Notes under the pieces: model-generated
Seen by the model: only the letters and a program-made list of their open reading frames with translations
Told to the model about the DNA's origin: nothing
The model's database searches: none
Assembly: GCF_003319125.1 (NCBI RefSeq)
Contig: NZ_QOHG01000004.1
Location: forward strand, 234,280 to 298,279
Direction: 5' to 3'
Origin: Blastococcus sp. TF02A-26
GTDB lineage: Bacteria > Actinomycetota > Actinomycetes > Mycobacteriales > Geodermatophilaceae
Length of the DNA: 64,000 bases
Program-made: the position numbers and the translations under genes
In this document: positions 34,976 through 43,257 of the stretch, piece after piece
Numbering within the stretch: the first letter of the stretch is position 1
Layout: each line of letters starts with the position of its first letter

Positions 34976-35959
34976 GTGGAGTACCGACGCCTGGGCCGGT
35001 CCGGCCTGACCATCAGCGAGATCGCCTACGGCAACTGGCTCACCCACGGTGGCCAGGTCGAGGAGGACGCCGCCCACGCCTGCGTGGCGGCCGCCCTCGA
35101 CGCCGGCATCACGACGTTCGACACCGCCGACGTGTACGCCGGCACCCGCGCCGAGTCGGTGCTGGGCCGCGCCCTGGCCGGCCAGCGCAGGGAGGGGCTG
35201 GAGATCTTCACCAAGGTCTACTGGCCGACCGGTTCCGGCCGCAACGACCGCGGACTGTCGCGCAAGCACATCACCGAGAGCTGCCACGCCTCGCTGCGGC
35301 GGCTGCAGACCGACTACCTCGACCTGTACCAGGCCCACCGCTACGACACCTCGGTGCCGCTCGAGGAGACGATGACCGCCTTCGCCGACCTCGTCCGCCA
35401 GGGGAAGGTGCTCTACATCGGCGTCTCGGAGTGGCGCGCCGACGAGATCGCCGCCGGCGCCGCGCTGGCCCGCGAGCTGGGCATCCAGCTGATCAGCAAC
35501 CAGCCGCAGTACTCGATGCTGTGGCGGGTCATCGAGGACGAGGTCGTCCCCACCTCCGAGCGCGAGGGACTCGCGCAGATCGTCTGGTCGCCGCTGGCCC
35601 AGGGCGTGCTGACCGGTAAGTACCGCCCGGGCGAGCAGCCGCCCGAGGGCAGCCGCGGTGCCGACGCCGAGGTCGGCGGCTCGATGCGCGGCTTCCTCCG
35701 CGACGACGTCCTCACCCGGGTCCAGGGCCTGCAGGCGGTCGCCGACGACGTCGGTCTGTCGATGGCGCAGCTCGCCGTCGCCTGGGTGCTGCAGAACCGC
35801 AACGTCGCCGCGGCGATCATCGGCGCCAGCCGGCCGGAGCAGGTGCAGCAGAACGTCGCGGCCGCCGGCGTCCGGCTGGACGACGACGTCCTCGCCCGCA
35901 TCGACGAGGTCCTGGGCGACGTCGTGGAGCGCGACCCCGCCAAGACCATGCGCGGCTAG
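34976..35959 (+). CDS. Aldo/keto reductase
   Basis: This 327-residue TIM-barrel oxidoreductase has the tetrad Asp and Tyr in FDTADVYAG, Lys in IFTKVYWP and His in DLYQAHRYD. The NADPH-binding end IIGASRPEQVQQN is near the C-terminus. Similar proteins include the YghZ/Kv-beta-like reductases that act on aldehydes such as methylglyoxal. The GTG start is close to GGAGGA and to TAGCGT (8-nt gap), so it may be leaderless. It is convergent with a small 69-residue gene, their ends overlapping by a few bases. Confidence 0.9.
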   Translation: MEYRRLGRSGLTISEIAYGNWLTHGGQVEEDAAHACVAAALDAGITTFDTADVYAGTRAESVLGRALAGQRREGLEIFTKVYWPTGSGRNDRGLSRKHITESCHASLRRLQTDYLDLYQAHRYDTSVPLEETMTAFADLVRQGKVLYIGVSEWRADEIAAGAALARELGIQLISNQPQYSMLWRVIEDEVVPTSEREGLAQIVWSPLAQGVLTGKYRPGEQPPEGSRGADAEVGGSMRGFLRDDVLTRVQGLQAVADDVGLSMAQLAVAWVLQNRNVAAAIIGASRPEQVQQNVAAAGVRLDDDVLARIDEVLGDVVERDPAKTMRG

Positions 35960-36165
35960 TTGGGCGCCAGGCCCATCGGGCCGTAGACGCGGTTCTCCCC
36001 GTCGAACAGGGTCACCGCGGTGACGCCGCGGGCCAGGAGGTCCCGCCAGTGCTCCCCCAGCCAGGACTCGGCGTCGGACTGGTTCTCCGACGGCGGCACC
36101 GTCACGCCGACCGCCGCCGGGTCCACCGTCTCGCCTGCCGGGCCCTCGAGGCGCCACGTCCACAT
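35956..36165 (-). CDS. Small conserved actinobacterial protein
   Basis: This 69-residue protein starts MWTWRLEGPAGE and has the compact pattern QSDAESWLGEHWRDLLARGV followed by VTLFDGENRVYGPMGL. This resembles a small family I recall from other actinobacteria. The ATG has TAGCCT 6 nt upstream, a leaderless signal that supports it as a real gene. Function unknown. Its end overlaps the aldo/keto reductase stop on the other strand. Confidence 0.72.
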   Translation of the reverse strand: MWTWRLEGPAGETVDPAAVGVTVPPSENQSDAESWLGEHWRDLLARGVTAVTLFDGENRVYGPMGLAPN

Positions 36166-36224
36166 GGGGCGAGGCTAGCCAGCGCGGCCGGGGCCCGTCG
36201 CGACCCGACCGTGATCACCGCCGC

Positions 36225-36250
36225 GTTACGACCGGAACCGCCGGGGGCAT
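36225..36250 (+). promoter_or_regulatory. Possible stress-sigma (SigB/SigF-type) promoter
   Basis: GTTA at 36225-36228 and GGGCAT at 36245-36250, with a 16-nt spacer, resemble the actinobacterial general-stress consensus GTTT-N14-17-GGGTAT. It lies about 35 nt before a four-gene membrane operon of the kind often stress-induced. One mismatch in each half makes this tentative. Confidence 0.3.
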
Positions 36251-36284
36251 GCAGCACCGACCGCATCCCAGACCCGGAGGACCG

Positions 36285-36716
36285 ATGACCGTCCCCTCGC
36301 CCACCGGCGCCTCACGCGCGACACCCGCCCCCGAGGACGCCTCGACCGGCGAGCTGATCAGCCGGCTCACCGAGCAGATCAGCACGCTCGTCCGCGACGA
36401 GGCCCGGCTCGCCCAGGCCGAGGTCACCCAGAAGGCCAAGCGGCTGGGCATCGGGGCGGGACTGTTCGGCGGGGCCGGCCTGCTCGCCTTCTTCGGGCTG
36501 GCCGTGCTGATCAGCGCCGCCGTGATGGGGCTGGCCGAGGCCGTCCCCGGCTGGCTGGCCGCGGTCATCGTCGCCGTCGTGCTCTTCGCCGCGGCCGGCG
36601 TCCTCGCCCTGGTGGGCAAGAAGGACGTGCAGCAGGGCACCCCGCCGGTCCCCACCCAGGCGATCGCCAGCACGAAGGCCGACATCGCCACCGTCAAGAA
36701 GGCGGCCTCCCGATGA
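36285..36716 (+). CDS. Phage-holin-superfamily (Phage_holin_3_6-like) membrane protein
   Basis: This 143-residue protein has an N-terminal helix STGELISRLTEQISTLVRDE with DEARLAQAEVTQKAKRLG, the standard start of the putative actinobacterial superfamily III holin. Two membrane helices follow, and then a short Ala/Lys tail. The ATG at 36285 has GGAGG 4 nt upstream. Despite the name, family members in actinobacteria are chromosomal housekeeping or stress proteins with no lysis role shown. It starts a four-gene operon with DUF3618, DUF4235 and YihY proteins, joined by 1-4 bp overlaps. Confidence 0.87.
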   Translation: MTVPSPTGASRATPAPEDASTGELISRLTEQISTLVRDEARLAQAEVTQKAKRLGIGAGLFGGAGLLAFFGLAVLISAAVMGLAEAVPGWLAAVIVAVVLFAAAGVLALVGKKDVQQGTPPVPTQAIASTKADIATVKKAASR

Positions 36717-37120
36717 GCTCCTCCCCTGGCACCGAGCCCACCGACCCCACCGACCCCGACGCCATCAAGGCCGAGATCGAGGCCACCCGCGCCCAGCTCG
36801 GCGCCACCGTCGACGAGCTCAGCGCCCGCCTGGACGTCCCGGCGCGGGCCAAGGAGGGCGCCGCCCGCGCCAAGGACACCGCGGTCGAGACCTACCGGGA
36901 GAGCCCGCCGGCGGTCATCGGCGCCGGCGCTGCCGTCGCCGGGCTGATCGGGTTGCTCGTCTGGCGCCGGCGCACCCGGCCGCAGCGGCGGGCCCGGCGC
37001 GAGGTCCGGCGGGAGGCGAAGCGGGCGGAGAAGGTGCTGGCCGCCCGCCGTGCCGAGGCTGAGAAGGTGGCGCGCAAGGCGGGCCGGAAGGCCGCGAAGA
37101 CCAGGAGGAGGGCTCGATGA
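36713..37120 (+). CDS. DUF3618 protein
   Basis: This 135-residue protein has the DUF3618 core IKAEIEATRAQLGATVDELS near residues 18-38, followed by KDTAVETYRESPPAVIGAG, one membrane helix and a very basic Arg/Lys/Ala tail. Its ATG overlaps the holin-like stop (ATGA). DUF3618 proteins usually accompany holin-like and DUF4235 genes. The basic tail could touch nucleic acid or lipid head groups; this is not proven. Confidence 0.88.
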   Translation: MSSSPGTEPTDPTDPDAIKAEIEATRAQLGATVDELSARLDVPARAKEGAARAKDTAVETYRESPPAVIGAGAAVAGLIGLLVWRRRTRPQRRARREVRREAKRAEKVLAARRAEAEKVARKAGRKAAKTRRRAR

Positions 37121-37425
37121 GCAAGAGCACGGCGGGCAAGGAGAAGAAGAACAAGAGCAAGGGCAGCGCGCTGCTGTACCGCCCGATCGGCCTCCTCGGC
37201 GGCATCGCGGCCGGCATGATCTCCGGCGCCGTCTTCAAGCAGGTCTGGAAGCTGGCCGCCAACGAGGACGACGCCCCCGGCGCGCTGCAGAGCGAGTACC
37301 GGATGCGGGAGGTCGTGATCGCCGCCGCGCTGCAGGGCGCGATCTTCGCCGCCACCAAGGCGGCCATCGACCGGGCCGGCGCGCGCGGCTTCAGCAAGCT
37401 GACCGGAAGCTGGCCCGGCGACTGA
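37117..37425 (+). CDS. DUF4235 membrane protein
   Basis: This 102-residue protein has a Lys-rich start (SKSTAGKEKKNKSKG), then YRPIGLLGGIAAGMISGAVFKQVWKLA, the DUF4235 signature, and a second helix AALQGAIFAATKAAIDRAGA. The ATG overlaps the DUF3618 stop (ATGA). Function unknown; co-occurrence with the neighbours is the main clue. Confidence 0.88.
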   Translation: MSKSTAGKEKKNKSKGSALLYRPIGLLGGIAAGMISGAVFKQVWKLAANEDDAPGALQSEYRMREVVIAAALQGAIFAATKAAIDRAGARGFSKLTGSWPGD

Positions 37426-38561
37426 TGACCGGCACGAGGCCGCGCGAGAGCGCCGTCGACCGCATCCGGGAGCGGGTCGAGGAGAAGGCGGCCCGGCGCG
37501 CCGCGGCGAAGGCGGCGGCCGACCGCGCCGCCCGCGGTGAGCCGGGGCCGGACCCGTCCCGGCCCCCGCCGGGGTCGCCGGGACCGTCGGCGCTCCCCGG
37601 GGTCTCCGCGGAGAAGCCGACCCAGATCCCGGCACGCGGCTGGAAGCAGATCGTCAAGCGGGCGTGGGCGGAGCACAACGCCGACAACATGCCGATCATC
37701 GCCGGCGGGGTGGCGTTCTTCGCCTTCCTGGCGATCTTCCCGGCCCTGATCGCCACCATCTCGATCTACGGGCTGGTCGCCTCCCCGGAGACCGTGGCCC
37801 AGCAGGTCGAGGACCTCTCGGCGCAGCTGCCCGACAGCGCCGCCGACCTCATCGGCGAACAGCTCACCGCGATCACGCAGAACAGCGGCGGGGCACTGTC
37901 GATCAGCCTCGCCATCTCCGTGCTGGGTGCCCTGTGGTCGGCGTCCGGCGGCACGGGCAACGTCATCACGGCGATCAACCTCGCCTACGACGAGGTGGAG
38001 ACCCGCAGCTTCGTCAAGCGCAAGGCTCTGGCACTGGGCCTGACCCTGGGCGCGATCGTGTTCGTGCTGGTCACGTTCACCCTCGTCGCCGTCGTCCCGG
38101 CGGTCATCGACGAGCTCCCGCTCGGCGTCGTCGGCGCGGTCCTGGCCCAGGTCGTGCGGTGGGCGCTGCTGCTGGGCGTGTTCGCCGGGTCCCTGGCGGT
38201 GCTGTACCGGGTGGCCCCCGACCGGGACGCGCCGCGGCTGCGCTGGGTGAGCCTGGGCGCCCTCGTCGTCACCCTCATCTGGGCGCTGGTCAGCCTCGGG
38301 TTCAGCTTCTACGTCAGCAACTTCGGGTCCTACGACAAGACCTACGGGACCATCGCCGGCGTCATCGTCCTGATGCTGTGGCTGTACCTGACCTGCTACC
38401 TGGTGCTGCTCGGCGCCGAGATCAACTCCGAGGCCGAGCACCAGACGGCGCAGGACACCACCGTCGGGGAGCCGGTCCCGATGGGCGAGCGCAACGCCAC
38501 GATGGCCGACGAGCTGCCCGACCCGCCGGAGCCGACGAAGGAGTCGCACCCGAAGCGGTGA
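37425..38561 (+). CDS. YihY/UPF0761 (BrkB-like) membrane protein
   Basis: This 378-residue protein has a charged N-terminal extension of about 70 residues, then RAWAEHNADNMPIIAGGVAFFAF, the YihY/virulence-BrkB signature, and six membrane helices. A late motif GSYDKTYGTIAGVIVLMLWLY is diagnostic. It was once called ribonuclease BN by mistake; it is an integral membrane protein of unknown transport or structural role. The ATG shares one base with the DUF4235 stop, so it ends the four-gene operon. It is convergent with gcvT, 4 nt apart. Confidence 0.92.
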   Translation: MTGTRPRESAVDRIRERVEEKAARRAAAKAAADRAARGEPGPDPSRPPPGSPGPSALPGVSAEKPTQIPARGWKQIVKRAWAEHNADNMPIIAGGVAFFAFLAIFPALIATISIYGLVASPETVAQQVEDLSAQLPDSAADLIGEQLTAITQNSGGALSISLAISVLGALWSASGGTGNVITAINLAYDEVETRSFVKRKALALGLTLGAIVFVLVTFTLVAVVPAVIDELPLGVVGAVLAQVVRWALLLGVFAGSLAVLYRVAPDRDAPRLRWVSLGALVVTLIWALVSLGFSFYVSNFGSYDKTYGTIAGVIVLMLWLYLTCYLVLLGAEINSEAEHQTAQDTTVGEPVPMGERNATMADELPDPPEPTKESHPKR

Positions 38562-38565
38562 GGGC

Positions 38566-39684
38566 CTAGCGGACGTGCGACTCCACGAACGGCGGGCGCA
38601 CGACCGTCACCGGCTGCGGCCGGCCGCGGACGTCGACCGCGACGTCGGCGCCCTCCTCGACACCGGCGGCGGTGTCGAGGAGGGCCAGCGCGATCCCGGT
38701 CCGCAGGGACGGCGAGAAGGTGCCGCTGGTGACCTCGCCGATCCGCGTGCCCGCGGCGTCCAGCACGGCCATCCCCGGCCGCGGGATCCCCCGCCCGGGG
38801 GCGCGCAGGCCCCACAGCGAGCGCGACGGGCCCGCCTCGCGCTCGGCCAGCAGCGCCTCGCGGCCCCAGAACGCCGACTTGCGCCAGCCGACCGCCCAGC
38901 CGCTGCGGGCCTGGTTGGGGGTGATGTCACGGGAGAGCTCGTGGCCGTGCAGGGGGTACCCCATCTCGGTGCGCAGCGTGTCGCGGGCGCCGAGCCCGCA
39001 CAGCCGCAGCCCCTCGTCCCCACCGACCTCGACCAGCTGATCCCACAGCTCGCCGGCGCGCTCGGCGGCGACCAGCAGCTCGTAGCCGTGCTCACCGGTG
39101 TACCCGGTGCGGCAGACGGTGACCTCGGCGTCCCCGCCGCCGACCCCGGTCACGAACGACATGTAGGAGAGCTCCCCGGGCAGCCCGAGCAGGGAGAGCA
39201 CCTGCGGCGAGCGGGGGCCCTGGACCGCCAGGACGGCGACCTCGGCGTGCCGGTCGGTGACCGTGACGCCGGCCGGTGCAGCCGCGGTCAGCCGGGCGAC
39301 CACCTCGGCGGCGTTCGCGGCGTTGGGCACCAGCAGGACGTCGTCCTCGGCGTGCAGGTAGACGATGAGGTCGTCGACCACGCCGCCGGCCTGCGGCTCG
39401 CCGTCCGGGACGCAGCACAGCGTGTACTGGGCCTGCCCCGGCCCGATGCGGCCGAGGTCGTTGGTCAGGCACGCGTCGACGAACGCCGCGGCTCCCGGCC
39501 CGCGCACGGTGGCGGTGCCCAGGTGGGAGACGTCGAACAGACCGACCCCCTCGCGGACGGCCGCGTGCTCGGCGAGGACCCCGCCGCCGGTGTACTCGAT
39601 GGGCATCGACCAGCCACCGAAGTCGGCCAGCTTGGCGCCGGCCGCGACGTGCCGGTCGTGCAGGGGCGAGGTGCGCGGGTCCAC
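38566..39684 (-). CDS. gcvT: Aminomethyltransferase (glycine cleavage T protein)
   Basis: This 372-residue folate-dependent enzyme has [20 protein letters not shown] at the N-terminus, GLFDVSHLG near residue 46, and the Asp-containing folate site region around [14 protein letters not shown] near residue 190. It takes the methylene unit from lipoyl-bound glycine in the glycine cleavage system. Other gcv genes are not in the window. The GTG start has TAGCGT 6 nt upstream, leaving no room for a glycine riboswitch. It is divergent from pepA (66-bp gap) and equivalent to Rv2211c. Confidence 0.94.
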   Translation of the reverse strand: MDPRTSPLHDRHVAAGAKLADFGGWSMPIEYTGGGVLAEHAAVREGVGLFDVSHLGTATVRGPGAAAFVDACLTNDLGRIGPGQAQYTLCCVPDGEPQAGGVVDDLIVYLHAEDDVLLVPNAANAAEVVARLTAAAPAGVTVTDRHAEVAVLAVQGPRSPQVLSLLGLPGELSYMSFVTGVGGGDAEVTVCRTGYTGEHGYELLVAAERAGELWDQLVEVGGDEGLRLCGLGARDTLRTEMGYPLHGHELSRDITPNQARSGWAVGWRKSAFWGREALLAEREAGPSRSLWGLRAPGRGIPRPGMAVLDAAGTRIGEVTSGTFSPSLRTGIALALLDTAAGVEEGADVAVDVRGRPQPVTVVRPPFVESHVR

Positions 39685-39750
39685 CCGTGCACGCTATCGG
39701 TCGGCGGCATGGTCGTTCGCCGTCCTCACGACCCGCATAAGCTCTCGTGC

Positions 39751-41259
39751 GTGCCGCCGACGATCTCCGCCACCGACCGCCCCCTCGAGAAGGTCCCCGG
39801 CGACGCCGTCGTCGTCGGTGTGGGCCGCGGCCCCGCCGGGCTGCTCGCCACGCCCGGCGCCGAGGCGGTGGACCGGCTGCTCGGTGGCCGGCTGCTCCCC
39901 GCGCTCACCGACCTGGGGGCCCGCGGCGGCGAGGACGAGGTCACCCGCGTGGCCACTCTCGGCCAGGCGCCGTTCCCGGTGGTCGCCGCGGTCGGCCTGG
40001 GCGCCCCCGACGCCGACGGCCGCTACGCCGCCGAGGCCGTCCGCCGTGCCGCCGGCGCCGCCAGCCGTGCGCTGACCGGCCGCCGTTCGGTCGTCTCCCT
40101 GCTGGCCGCCGTGGGCGGGGCGCCGGACGCCGAGCGGCTGCACGCCGTGGGCGAGGGCGCGCTGCTCGGTGCCTACGAGTTCACCGCCTACCGCTCCGAC
40201 CTGCCCGCCGACCGGCCGACGCCGCCGGGCGAGTACACCGTCGTCGTCCCCGACGCCGGCGACGCCAAGGCCCCGCTGGCACGCGTGCGCGCGGTCGCCG
40301 CCGCGATCGAGCTGGCCCGCGACCTGGTGAACACCCCGCCCAACGACCTGTACCCGGCCGAGCTCGCCGCTCGCGGGGCCGCCGCGGGCAAGCGGGCCGG
40401 ACTGTCGGTCGAGGTCCTCGACGAGGAGGCCCTGGCCTCCGGCGGGTACGGCGGCATCCTGGCCGTCGGGGCCGGCTCCAGCCGTGGCCCCCGCCTGCTG
40501 CGCCTGACCTACCGGGGCAAGAAGGCCAGGAAGAAGGTCGCCCTCGTCGGCAAGGGCATCACCTTCGACAGCGGCGGCCTGTCGATCAAGCCGGCCGCGA
40601 ACATGCACCACATGACCAGCGACATGGCCGGCGCCGCCGCCGTGATCGCCACCGTCTGCCTGGTCGCCGAGCTGGGGCTGCCGGTCGAGCTGACCGCGAC
40701 GGTGCCGATGGCCGAGAACCTGCCCAGCGGCACCGCCTACCGCCCGGCCGACGTCCTCACCTTCCGCAACGGCAAGAAGGTGGAGATCACCAACACCGAC
40801 GCCGAGGGCCGGCTGATCCTGGCCGACGCGATCGTGCGCGCCGCCGAGGACTCCCCCGACCTGCTGGTCGAGACCTCGACGCTGACCGGCGCGCAACTCG
40901 TGGCGCTGGGCAGCCGCACCGCCGGCGTCATGGGCACCGACTCGCTGCGCGACGCCGTGGTGGCCGCCAGCCGGCGCAGCGGCGAGCCGATGTGGGCCAT
41001 GCCGATGCCGGCGGAGCTGCGCAAGGGGCTGGACTCGCCCGTCGCCGACATGGTCAACGCCAACGCCGACCGGATGGGCGGGATGCTCGTCGCGGCGCAC
41101 TTCCTCGGGGAGTTCGTGCCGGCCGGGCTTCCGTGGGCGCACATCGACATCGCCGGGCCGAGCTACAACACCGGCGGCCCGTGGGGTTACACGCCCAAGG
41201 GCGGCACCGGCGTCCCGGTCCGGACGCTCCTGGCGACCATCGAGGACGCGATCGCCTGA
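39751..41259 (+). CDS. pepA: Leucyl aminopeptidase (M17)
   Basis: This 502-residue protein has the M17 metal/catalytic motifs GKGITFDSGGLSIKP near residue 270 and the family signature NTDAEGRLILADA near residue 350. It removes N-terminal residues from peptides in the cytosol using two metal ions. The GTG at 39751 is supported by TAAGCT 7 nt upstream (leaderless). It is equivalent to Rv2213 (pepB). A hairpin with 23-bp arms begins at its stop codon. Confidence 0.95.
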   Translation: MPPTISATDRPLEKVPGDAVVVGVGRGPAGLLATPGAEAVDRLLGGRLLPALTDLGARGGEDEVTRVATLGQAPFPVVAAVGLGAPDADGRYAAEAVRRAAGAASRALTGRRSVVSLLAAVGGAPDAERLHAVGEGALLGAYEFTAYRSDLPADRPTPPGEYTVVVPDAGDAKAPLARVRAVAAAIELARDLVNTPPNDLYPAELAARGAAAGKRAGLSVEVLDEEALASGGYGGILAVGAGSSRGPRLLRLTYRGKKARKKVALVGKGITFDSGGLSIKPAANMHHMTSDMAGAAAVIATVCLVAELGLPVELTATVPMAENLPSGTAYRPADVLTFRNGKKVEITNTDAEGRLILADAIVRAAEDSPDLLVETSTLTGAQLVALGSRTAGVMGTDSLRDAVVAASRRSGEPMWAMPMPAELRKGLDSPVADMVNANADRMGGMLVAAHFLGEFVPAGLPWAHIDIAGPSYNTGGPWGYTPKGGTGVPVRTLLATIEDAIA

Positions 41260-41321
41260 GGCATGGGAAGCGATCCCCACGTCTGCGTTGAGCAGGAGGT
41301 GGGGATCGCTTCCCATGCCTC
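41258..41321. repeat. 64-bp hairpin element with perfect 23-bp arms
   Basis: Arms at 41258-41280 and 41299-41321 are perfectly complementary over 23 bp (core GCATGGGAAGCGATCCCCAC). The 18-nt middle can itself pair CTGC with GCAG. It starts within the pepA stop codon and ends 2 bp before the convergent gene's stop codon. It is far longer than needed for a terminator and looks like a REP- or MITE-type palindromic unit serving as a bidirectional terminator. Confidence 0.75.
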
Positions 41322-41323
41322 GG

Positions 41324-41668
41324 TCAGTCCAGCCGGTTGGTCTTCTGCCGAGCCGACCAGTCGCGCATCCGTTGGGGGTAGCCGGTGACCTGGGCGTCGT
41401 AGACGGGGATGCCCAGGTCGCGGGACAGCTTGCGGGCGACGTCGGGCCCGTCGATGCGCCGGCGGGTCCACTCACCGTCCGCGGCGACCAGCAGGATCGT
41501 CGTCTCGGTGACGGCGGTGCGGGGCTCCACGTAGCCCTCCACGCCGCGGCGGCTGGCCACGAACTGCTCGAGGTGGCCCAGGTCCTCGCGCACCGAGGCG
41601 CGGTCCAGGGTCCCGCGCCGGTCCCCGCCCGCCCTGCCCTTCGAGCCCCGTCGGCCGAACAGCCCCAT
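41324..41668 (-). CDS. Conserved hypothetical protein
   Basis: This 114-residue protein starts MGLFGRRGSKGRAGGDRR (basic), then SVREDLGHLEQFVASRRGVEGYVEP, a beta-rich TETTILLVAADGEWTRRRI, and ends GYPQRMRDWSARQKTNRLD. GGAGG lies 7 nt before the ATG. The pattern, with VYDAQVTGYPQRM near the end, recurs in actinobacteria near lpd as far as I recall. No catalytic motif is recognised; function unknown. Confidence 0.72.
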   Translation of the reverse strand: MGLFGRRGSKGRAGGDRRGTLDRASVREDLGHLEQFVASRRGVEGYVEPRTAVTETTILLVAADGEWTRRRIDGPDVARKLSRDLGIPVYDAQVTGYPQRMRDWSARQKTNRLD

Positions 41669-41832
41669 CGCGCCGCCTCCGTCCAGCTCCGGTCGGCGTG
41701 TCGGAACTGTGTCCGACCACGCCCGAGGACACCAACGGGGTGCCCGGCCACACCGTTCCCGGGGTGGCAGGATGGACCTGACCATCCCCCGTCCGAGCGA
41801 CACGGGGGCCGCAGTAACTCGAGGAGCCACTC

Positions 41833-43212
41833 GTGAGCGCACCCACCTCCCCCGCCGACCTGGTCATCCTCGGCGGTGGCTCGGGTGGCTATGCCGCCGC
41901 CTTCCGGGCGTCCGAGCTCGGTCTGAACGTCGTCCTCATCGAGAAGGACAAGGTCGGCGGCACCTGCCTGCACCGCGGCTGCATCCCGACCAAGGCCCTG
42001 CTGCACGCCGGCGAGGTCGCCGACCTGGCCCGCGAGGGCGAGCAGTTCGGCGTCAAGACGTCGCTGGCCGGCATCGACATGGACGGCGTCAACGCCTACA
42101 AGAACGGCGTCATCTCCAAGCTCTACAAGGGTCTGCAGGGTCTGGTGAAGGCCCGCAAGATCACCTACGTCGAGGGCGAGGGGCGGCTCACCTCCCCCAC
42201 CACGGTCGAGGTGGACGGCCAGAGCTACGAGGGCAAGCACGTCCTGCTGGCCACGGGCTCCTACGCCCGCTCGCTGCCGGGACTGGAGATCGACGGCACC
42301 AAGGTCATCACCAGCGACCACGCGCTGAACCTGGACCGGGTCCCGACGTCCGCGATCATCCTGGGCGGCGGCGTCATCGGCTGCGAGTTCGCCAGCGCCT
42401 GGAAGTCCTTCGGCGTCGACGTCACGATCGTCGAGGCGCTGCCCCACCTCGTCCCGCTGGAGGACGAGTCCTCCTCCAAGCTGCTCGAGCGGGCGTTCCG
42501 CCGCCGGAAGATCAACTTCGAGCTGGGCAGCCGGTTCTCCGGAGTCCAGACCACCGAGAACGGCGTCAAGGTCTCGCTGGAGAACGGCAAGGAGATCGAG
42601 GCCGAGCTGCTGCTCGTCGCCGTCGGCCGCGGGCCGGTCAGCCAGGGCCTCGGCTACGAGGAGGCCGGGGTCGAGATGGAGCGCGGCTACGTGCTCGTCG
42701 ACGAGTACTGCCGCACCAGCGTGCCGACCATCTCCGCCGTCGGCGACCTCATCCCGACCCTGCAGCTGGCCCACGTCGGCTTCGGCGAGGGCATCCTCGT
42801 CGCCGAGCGGGTCGCCGGCCTCGAGCCCGCGCCGATCGACTACGCCGGCGTCCCCCGGATCACCTACTCCGACCCCGAGGTGGCCTCGGTCGGCCTCACC
42901 GAGGCGCAGGCCAAGGAGCGCTACGGCGACGTCACCACGCTGACCTACGACCTCGCCGGCAACGGCCGCAGCCAGATCCTCAAGACGGCGGGCGCGGTCA
43001 AGCTGATCCAGGCCCCCGACGGCCCCGTCGTCGGCATCCACATGGTCGGCAGCCGGGTCGGCGAGCTCATCGCCGAGGCGCAGCTCATCTACAACTGGGA
43101 GGCCGAGGCCGACGACGTCGCCAGCCTCATCCACCCGCACCCGACCCAGAGCGAGGCCCTCGGCGAGGCGCACCTGGCGCTGGCCGGCAAGCCGCTGCAC
43201 GTGCACGGCTGA
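41833..43212 (+). CDS. lpdA: Dihydrolipoyl dehydrogenase (E3)
   Basis: This 459-residue flavoprotein has the FAD fold LGGGSGGYAAAFRASELG and the redox disulfide GGTCLHRGCIPTK near residue 38. An NAD fold GGGVIGCEFAS lies near residue 176, and the C-terminal interface HPHPTQSEALGEAH carries the catalytic His-Glu. It reoxidises dihydrolipoamide in the 2-oxoacid dehydrogenase complexes. GAGGAG lies 6 nt before the GTG start. sucB follows after 45 nt on the same strand, so the two E-subunits are co-expressed. Confidence 0.96.
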   Translation: MSAPTSPADLVILGGGSGGYAAAFRASELGLNVVLIEKDKVGGTCLHRGCIPTKALLHAGEVADLAREGEQFGVKTSLAGIDMDGVNAYKNGVISKLYKGLQGLVKARKITYVEGEGRLTSPTTVEVDGQSYEGKHVLLATGSYARSLPGLEIDGTKVITSDHALNLDRVPTSAIILGGGVIGCEFASAWKSFGVDVTIVEALPHLVPLEDESSSKLLERAFRRRKINFELGSRFSGVQTTENGVKVSLENGKEIEAELLLVAVGRGPVSQGLGYEEAGVEMERGYVLVDEYCRTSVPTISAVGDLIPTLQLAHVGFGEGILVAERVAGLEPAPIDYAGVPRITYSDPEVASVGLTEAQAKERYGDVTTLTYDLAGNGRSQILKTAGAVKLIQAPDGPVVGIHMVGSRVGELIAEAQLIYNWEAEADDVASLIHPHPTQSEALGEAHLALAGKPLHVHG

Positions 43213-43257
43213 CCTCTCCCACCCCCACCAGCGCCCCACAGAAGGAGCCCCGCACCG

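Noticed and set aside
39685..39750. Glycine riboswitch upstream of gcvT
   Set aside because: The gcvT start lies 6 nt from its -10 box in a 66-bp divergent gap, which leaves no room for an aptamer.
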